Positions 60,272-64,000 of a stretch of DNA of 64,000 nucleotides are shown one piece after another. Each line of letters opens with the position of its first letter. Position 1 is the stretch's first letter. The DNA is from Virgibacillus salexigens (GTDB lineage: Bacteria; Bacillota; Bacilli; Bacillales; Amphibacillaceae). The stretch is taken from contig NZ_BNEO01000005.1 in NCBI RefSeq assembly GCF_014905415.1, forward strand, positions 1 to 64,000, read 5' to 3'. The translations under genes and the position numbers were made by a program. The notes below the pieces were generated by a model that worked only from the letters and a program-made list of their open reading frames with translations, did not search any database and was not told where the DNA came from.

Positions 60272-60855
60272 ATCAAGATAGTAACAGTAAAAGACAAGTT
60301 TATTTAATTTTTACAGACACCGGAACATTATTTACAAAATTAATTAAGTTTTATACGAGGAAGCCTTTAAACCATGCTTCCTTATCATTTAGCTTAGAAC
60401 TAGAGAACATGTATAGTTTTGGTCGTAAAAATCCAGCAAATCCTTTTATTGGTGGCTTTGTTAAAGAAAACATTTCAGAAGGGTTGTTTAGAAACGCAGT
60501 ATGTGAAGTGTATAGCTGCAATGTAACAGAGTTTGAATATAAGAAAATGGTTGATAAAGTAAATCAAATGGAACAGCAAAAAGATAGGTATCGGTATAAC
60601 TTGATTGGCATGGTTGCCCTCTTATTTCAGTTTAATATCCATCGATCAAATGCATTTTTCTGTTCACAGTTTGTGGCAACGATTCTTAATGAATTAGATA
60701 ATAAATTAAATAAATCGGCTAATCTTTGTACGCCTCAAGATCTTCGAGATATGAATAATCTTACTTGTATTTTTAAAGGAGAGCTTAAAAATTATCCATA
60801 TCGTTTTGAAGAGAAAGAAAATGAAATAGAACTTCCGTCAAGGAAGGCGATTTAA
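60268..60855 (+). CDS. permuted papain-fold (NlpC/P60-like, YiiX-type) protein, paralogue B
   Basis: A 195-residue protein with catalytic-type His 36 (LNHASLSF) and Cys 132 (NAFFCSQFVATIL) in permuted order. It is a paralogue of the protein at 17541-18131: the segments TDTGT-FTKLIK-YTRKP-NHAS, NPFIGGF-KE-I-GLF, DRYRYNLIG and NAFFCSQFVAT are shared. Last gene of the PadR-HAAS-2TM operon, translationally coupled by a 4-base overlap. Fold relatives cleave peptide or fatty-acyl bonds; here a membrane or wall substrate is suggested by the partners. No signal peptide. Confidence 0.7.
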   Translation: MNQDSNSKRQVYLIFTDTGTLFTKLIKFYTRKPLNHASLSFSLELENMYSFGRKNPANPFIGGFVKENISEGLFRNAVCEVYSCNVTEFEYKKMVDKVNQMEQQKDRYRYNLIGMVALLFQFNIHRSNAFFCSQFVATILNELDNKLNKSANLCTPQDLRDMNNLTCIFKGELKNYPYRFEEKENEIELPSRKAI

Positions 60856-60862
60856 TCAATGT

Positions 60863-60892
60863 TGGCACTGTCCATTAGATGGATGGTGTTTT
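60863..60892 (+). terminator. terminator of the PadR-2TM operon
   Basis: A 10-bp stem with two G-U pairs (60863-60872 with 60876-60885, 3-nt loop) followed by a run of seven T. Confidence 0.8.
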
Positions 60893-60982
60893 TTTATACT
60901 CATCGGCAGGTTTGTACGTATAGGAAATGGATCATTTACAATGATGGTTTCAATCTGATGAAAATTATTTTGAAACTTGCTA

Positions 60983-61013
60983 TTGACCCTCACGCTACGT
61001 GATACTCTATAGT
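60983..61013 (+). promoter_or_regulatory. MerR-type promoter with 19-bp spacer (Mta-like)
   Basis: TTGACC (60983-60988), 19 bases, TATAGT (61008-61013). The long spacer holds a CACG-CTA-CGTG dyad. MerR proteins twist such over-long spacers to switch transcription on; the ACCCTCACG...CGTGA pattern is like the Mta/TipA operator. Autoactivation is expected. Confidence 0.8.
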
Positions 61014-61038
61014 ATAGATTGTAGGGAGGTTAACAGCC

Positions 61039-61776
61039 ATGAAAGTTAAGGAAGTAGCTGATTTGGTTGGAATTAGTGTGCGCACACTTCATCATTATGA
61101 TGACATTGGGCTTTTGACTCCTGAACAGACAACCGAATCAGGGTATCGTATTTATTCTGAGATGGATCTAGAACGCTTGCAACAAATTCTATTTTTTAAA
61201 GAACTTGATTTTCCGCTGAAGAAGATTAAAGAGATCATTGACAGCCCTTCTTTCAATCAAGCGGAGGCACTAGAAATGCAACGAAATATGCTGCTTGATA
61301 AACGGGATCGAGTCGATACAATGATTCGAACAATTGATAAAACGATAAAATATAAACAAGGAGAGATCGTTATGAGTAATAAAGAAAAGTTCGATGGATT
61401 TGACTTCAGTCATAATCCTTATGAACAAGAAGCACGTGAGCGTTGGGGTGATAAGGCAGTGGATGAGTCCAATGCGAAAATGAACCGAATGACGAATGAG
61501 GAGAAAAAGGAATTCGAGGAAACATTCCATGCTATTTATCGTGAATTAGCAGTGGTTCGTCATGAAGATCCTGCTTCTGAAATAGCCCAAAAACGGATTG
61601 GTGAATGGTTTGAATTCTTGAACCAGATGGGAACCTATTCCCTTGATGCTTTTAAAGGGCTTGGTCAAATGTATGTGGACGATGAACGATTCACCAAAAA
61701 TATTGACCAATTTGGTAACGGACTCGCTATATTTATGCGTGATGCAATGGCTGTTTACGCAGATAAACGAAAGTAG
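61039..61776 (+). CDS. MerR-family activator with TipAS domain (Mta-like)
   Basis: A 245-residue activator: MerR helix-turn-helix [61 protein letters not shown] (1-70), dimer coiled coil (75-110), then a TipAS drug-binding domain (about 115-245: [32 protein letters not shown] ... [27 protein letters not shown]). Such proteins bind thiopeptides or other amphiphiles and switch on efflux genes. No efflux gene is adjacent. ATG follows GGGAGG. A MerR-type promoter precedes it. Confidence 0.9.
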   Translation: MKVKEVADLVGISVRTLHHYDDIGLLTPEQTTESGYRIYSEMDLERLQQILFFKELDFPLKKIKEIIDSPSFNQAEALEMQRNMLLDKRDRVDTMIRTIDKTIKYKQGEIVMSNKEKFDGFDFSHNPYEQEARERWGDKAVDESNAKMNRMTNEEKKEFEETFHAIYRELAVVRHEDPASEIAQKRIGEWFEFLNQMGTYSLDAFKGLGQMYVDDERFTKNIDQFGNGLAIFMRDAMAVYADKRK

Positions 61777-62078
61777 AGTTGAGAGCGAGGCAATGAATGG
61801 TTTTTACAGGGTAACCAGTTCCAAAACATTGGATAATGGGTAACTTTATTCATCCAACATAGCAATAGAAATAGGCATGATTCGAACGGGATCCATCCAT
61901 CAGCTCAATTCGGATAAGCGGTTTTTGCTTTTCCAATTTAACCTGGTCATCCCCGTAGAAAGCATGCCCTATTTCGAATTGCGGTTATCGAATATTCGAA
62001 TTTAGAGGTCCTTATTCTCATAATGTTCTAGCTTCTTTATTGTTCATAAAAGCTGTTACTTTTCTTCTATAGAGGGCT
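61777..62078. other. gap between the Mta-like gene and thiE
   Basis: About 300 bases. On the minus strand a 40-codon open stretch (about 62007-61885; GHAFYGDDQVKLEKQKPLIRIE..) looks protein-like but has no start or ribosome site; it could be a gene remnant. A short weak hairpin (62063-62078) may end the thi transcript. Nothing else seen. Confidence 0.3.
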
Positions 62079-62696
62079 CTATAATTGCGATACGGCTTGG
62101 TCTATATATTTCGCATTTGTAATAGCTGAGATGATTGAAACCCCATCTGCTCCAGCCTCCATCACAGATGCAGCATTATCAACAGAGATTCCTCCGATTC
62201 CGACGATGGGGATATGGGGATAGGCATGTTTAACTTCTTTTACCCATTGGGTACCAACAGCAACTTTAGCATCCTCTTTTGTAGTTGTAGAGAATATTGG
62301 TCCAACCCCCAAGTAATCAATGGAATCGATTGGACTATTGTTAAGCTCTGCCTGATTAGATATCGAAAGCCCAATCCACTTGTTTGGAAAACGGCGTCGC
62401 AGCTCTGCTGCCGGTTTATCATCTTGACCTACATGTATACCGTCGGCATCTAATATTTCTGCTAATTCTTCATCATCATTAACGAAGAAAGGAATTTGGT
62501 ATTGTTTGCATATATCCCGTAATTGTTTGCCTAATAAATATCTTTGAAATCCCTGTAATGCACCGTTTCCTTTTTCCCGATATTGAAATGCGGTTATTCC
62601 AGCATTCGCTGCTTGTTTAAGGATTTCCTTAGGGTCGCCATTACAGTTTTGGCTTCCCATAATAAAATATTTTCTTAATGCTTGTCTTACTTCCAA
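62079..62696 (-). CDS. thiE: thiamine-phosphate synthase
   Basis: A 205-residue TIM-barrel enzyme that joins HMP-pyrophosphate and thiazole phosphate to thiamine phosphate. Seen: YFIMGSQNC.., FQYREKGNGAL, FFVNDDEELAEILDADGIHVGQDD, YLGVGPIFSTTTKEDAKV and IGGISVDNAASVMEAGADGVSIISAI. TTG start 11 bases after AAAGGAG. Last gene of thiD-thiM-thiE, 7 bases after thiM. Normal length. Confidence 0.94.
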   Translation of the reverse strand: MEVRQALRKYFIMGSQNCNGDPKEILKQAANAGITAFQYREKGNGALQGFQRYLLGKQLRDICKQYQIPFFVNDDEELAEILDADGIHVGQDDKPAAELRRRFPNKWIGLSISNQAELNNSPIDSIDYLGVGPIFSTTTKEDAKVAVGTQWVKEVKHAYPHIPIVGIGGISVDNAASVMEAGADGVSIISAITNAKYIDQAVSQL

Positions 62697-62703
62697 TTCC
62701 TGA

Positions 62704-63474
62704 TTAGCTCCTTTCCAATTGCTCTGATTTCAAAGATAGTGCATCAATAAATGCTGGCAGGAAGCTTCCTGGACCGTAGACATATGATTGTGCTGCAGCA
62801 TGTTCCGCTGCTAGTCCATAGAATTGTACAGCAGTAAGTGCTTGTTCTTCAATGGAGTAATTTGTTGTTAAACAAGCTGTTAGAATGGAGCCTAATAAGC
62901 AGCCTGCACCAGTAATTTTTTCTAACCAGGCATGACCTGTTGTATTATGAATCATCTTTTCATTACTACAAATGACGTCTGTTTTTCCTGTAATAATAGC
63001 AGTTGTTTGGTACAATTTGGCTACTTTAGCTGCAATTTCTTCAACATTTCCATCACCAACAGATTCCACACCTTTTGTTTCCCATGGGATATCAACAAGT
63101 TGTGCCATTTCTCCAGCATTTCCCTTAATTGCTGTAAATGAAACAGCCTGTAATAATTGACGAACTCCGTCTTGCCTAAATGAAGTAGCCCCAACTCCGA
63201 CTGGGTCTAGCACAACAGGTATCCCTTTCTTATTGGCCGCTTTACCAGCGAGCTTCATTGCTTCCAGCTCCGTTAATGACGTTGTTCCAATATTGATCAA
63301 TACTCCATCAGCCGCCGCTGCCATCTCTTCAACTTCTTCCTTTGCTTTTGCCATAACTGGGGCTCCCCCAAAAGCCAGCAACCCGTTAGCTGAAAAGTTC
63401 ATGACAACTTCATTTGTGAGGTTATGGATTAGTGGAGTAGTTGCTTTAACCTCTTGAATGATCGAATCCTTCAT
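62704..63474 (-). CDS. thiM: hydroxyethylthiazole kinase
   Basis: A 256-residue kinase that salvages the thiazole part of thiamine. Seen: PLIHNLTNEVVMNFSANGLLAFGGAPVMA at the start, VLDPVGVGATSFR, IKGNAGEMAQL, and ITGAGCLLGSILTACL with the anion hole. Start codon overlaps the thiD stop by one base. Middle gene of the salvage operon; an outside TPP riboswitch is likely but lies beyond the window. Confidence 0.95.
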   Translation of the reverse strand: MKDSIIQEVKATTPLIHNLTNEVVMNFSANGLLAFGGAPVMAKAKEEVEEMAAAADGVLINIGTTSLTELEAMKLAGKAANKKGIPVVLDPVGVGATSFRQDGVRQLLQAVSFTAIKGNAGEMAQLVDIPWETKGVESVGDGNVEEIAAKVAKLYQTTAIITGKTDVICSNEKMIHNTTGHAWLEKITGAGCLLGSILTACLTTNYSIEEQALTAVQFYGLAAEHAAAQSYVYGPGSFLPAFIDALSLKSEQLERS

Positions 63475-64000
63475 TATTTCACCCTTTCTTCTCTTATAGC
63501 CCAGTGATTGGTAGGACCGTTACCTGTTCCTAATGGAAAGGAATGCTTTATTGCTTCGGTCACATAGTGCTTTGCCATTTGAACAGCTTCGATTAAATGA
63601 AGCCCATTGCTTAAGTTTGCAGTAATTGCTGCTGAATAAGTACAACCAGTTCCATGGGTGTTCTTCGTATCAAATCGGTCCGCAGCAAATGTATGAAGTT
63701 GTGATCCATCATACAAAAAGTCAATTGCTTTCCCCTGTAAATGGCCCCCTTTGATAAGAGCTGCTTTTGGTCCATACGTATGGACAATTGATATGGCTGC
63801 TTCTTTCATATCCGCTAGGCTATTGATGGAATTTCCTATAATAAACTCCGCTTCGGGAATATTTGGGGTAACCAACGTTGCTATTGGTAATAATTGTTCT
63901 TTAAGAACCCCCCTTGCCTCTTCATCAATCAGAGGATCACCGCTTGTTGCTACCATAACAGGATCAATTACGTAAGGTGCATTTGTTTTTGGTATTGCAT
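63474..64000 (-). CDS. thiD: hydroxymethylpyrimidine kinase / phosphomethylpyrimidine kinase (5' end cut)
   Basis: The visible 175 codons are the C-terminal two thirds of a ThiD-type ribokinase-fold enzyme: VIDPVMVATSGDPLIDEEA, PNIPEAEFI, ALIKGGHLQGKAIDFLYDG and the anion hole RFDTKNTHGTGCTYSAAITANLSNG. The frame runs through the window edge, so the start is outside; the first ATG inside the window is not the start. It phosphorylates HMP twice for thiamine synthesis. First visible gene of thiD-thiM-thiE. Confidence 0.94.
   Translation of the reverse strand, partial: AIPKTNAPYVIDPVMVATSGDPLIDEEARGVLKEQLLPIATLVTPNIPEAEFIIGNSINSLADMKEAAISIVHTYGPKAALIKGGHLQGKAIDFLYDGSQLHTFAADRFDTKNTHGTGCTYSAAITANLSNGLHLIEAVQMAKHYVTEAIKHSFPLGTGNGPTNHWAIREERVK

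Noticed and set aside
63474-64000. TPP riboswitch of the thi operon
   Set aside because: If present it lies beyond the right edge, since thiD is still open at the last base.
1-64000. CRISPR arrays, tRNA or rRNA genes, prophage modules
   Set aside because: No regularly spaced repeats, no cloverleaf-like or rRNA-like sequence and no phage structural genes were recognised by reading.

Overview
The window looks like chromosome from a low-GC, Gram-positive, endospore-forming Bacillaceae. Genus is an inference: gene content and intergenic repeats fit the halotolerant Oceanobacillus/Virgibacillus group. Supporting signs are strong AGGAGG-type ribosome sites with many TTG/GTG starts, YfkAB, a KatX-type catalase, LutABC lactate use, a YwqH/YwqI/LXG cassette, EcsC and Mta-like proteins, and several families known mostly from Bacillus.

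Layout. 1-300: end of an IS110-family element (first 14 codons of the transposase on the minus strand) with a structured non-coding end that may encode a bridge RNA. 650-13300: BrnQ, a GntR regulator, EcsC, catalase, YfkAB radical-SAM protein, a twice-frameshifted MscS channel, a DUF3891 protein, a PepSY/FixH-like membrane pair, a CaCA antiporter and an MhqR/MhqD-like quinone-stress pair. 13300-21000: a Vga-like ABC-F gene behind a terminator/antiterminator leader, a decayed PadR/HAAS locus, a second-type uppS, a permuted papain-fold protein, an ArsR/coiled-coil pair, an isochorismatase-fold hydrolase and a macrolide phosphotransferase behind an Arg-Leu-Arg leader peptide. 21200-27700: CvfC-like HEAT protein, DUF4180, YqxD, PadR/HAAS pair, decaying GNAT genes and a TetR regulator with a 34-bp palindrome. 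27970-29420: type VII secretion LXG cassette whose LXG protein lacks a toxin domain. 29600-37140: complete L-rhamnose operon (rhaM, MFS permease, rhaB, rhaA, rhaEW, rhaR). 37480-49990: SolA-like oxidase, RlmI-like methyltransferase, argF, hom-thrC-thrB, a DUF3900-type protein, PbuE-like efflux, a squalene/phytoene-synthase-fold protein and a BCCT transporter. 50140-55570: L-lactate module (permease, LutR, lutABC). 55860-64000: spore-coat-like collagenous protein, a DHA2 drug exporter behind another leader peptide, a PadR-2TM-papain-fold operon, Mta-like MerR regulator and thiD-thiM-thiE (cut by the window end).

The strongest theme is ribosome-sensing control of antibiotic tolerance: three unlinked resistance-type genes (ABC-F, mph, DHA2 exporter) each have a tiny ORF with a good ribosome site followed by an intrinsic terminator. 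A second theme is a PadR-controlled membrane system seen intact at 58.9-60.9 kb, decayed at 15.3-18.1 kb and in reduced form at 23.7-25.1 kb. No tRNA, rRNA or CRISPR array was recognised. Coordinates of starts were chosen by ribosome-site spacing; family calls come from reading translated sequence without database search.
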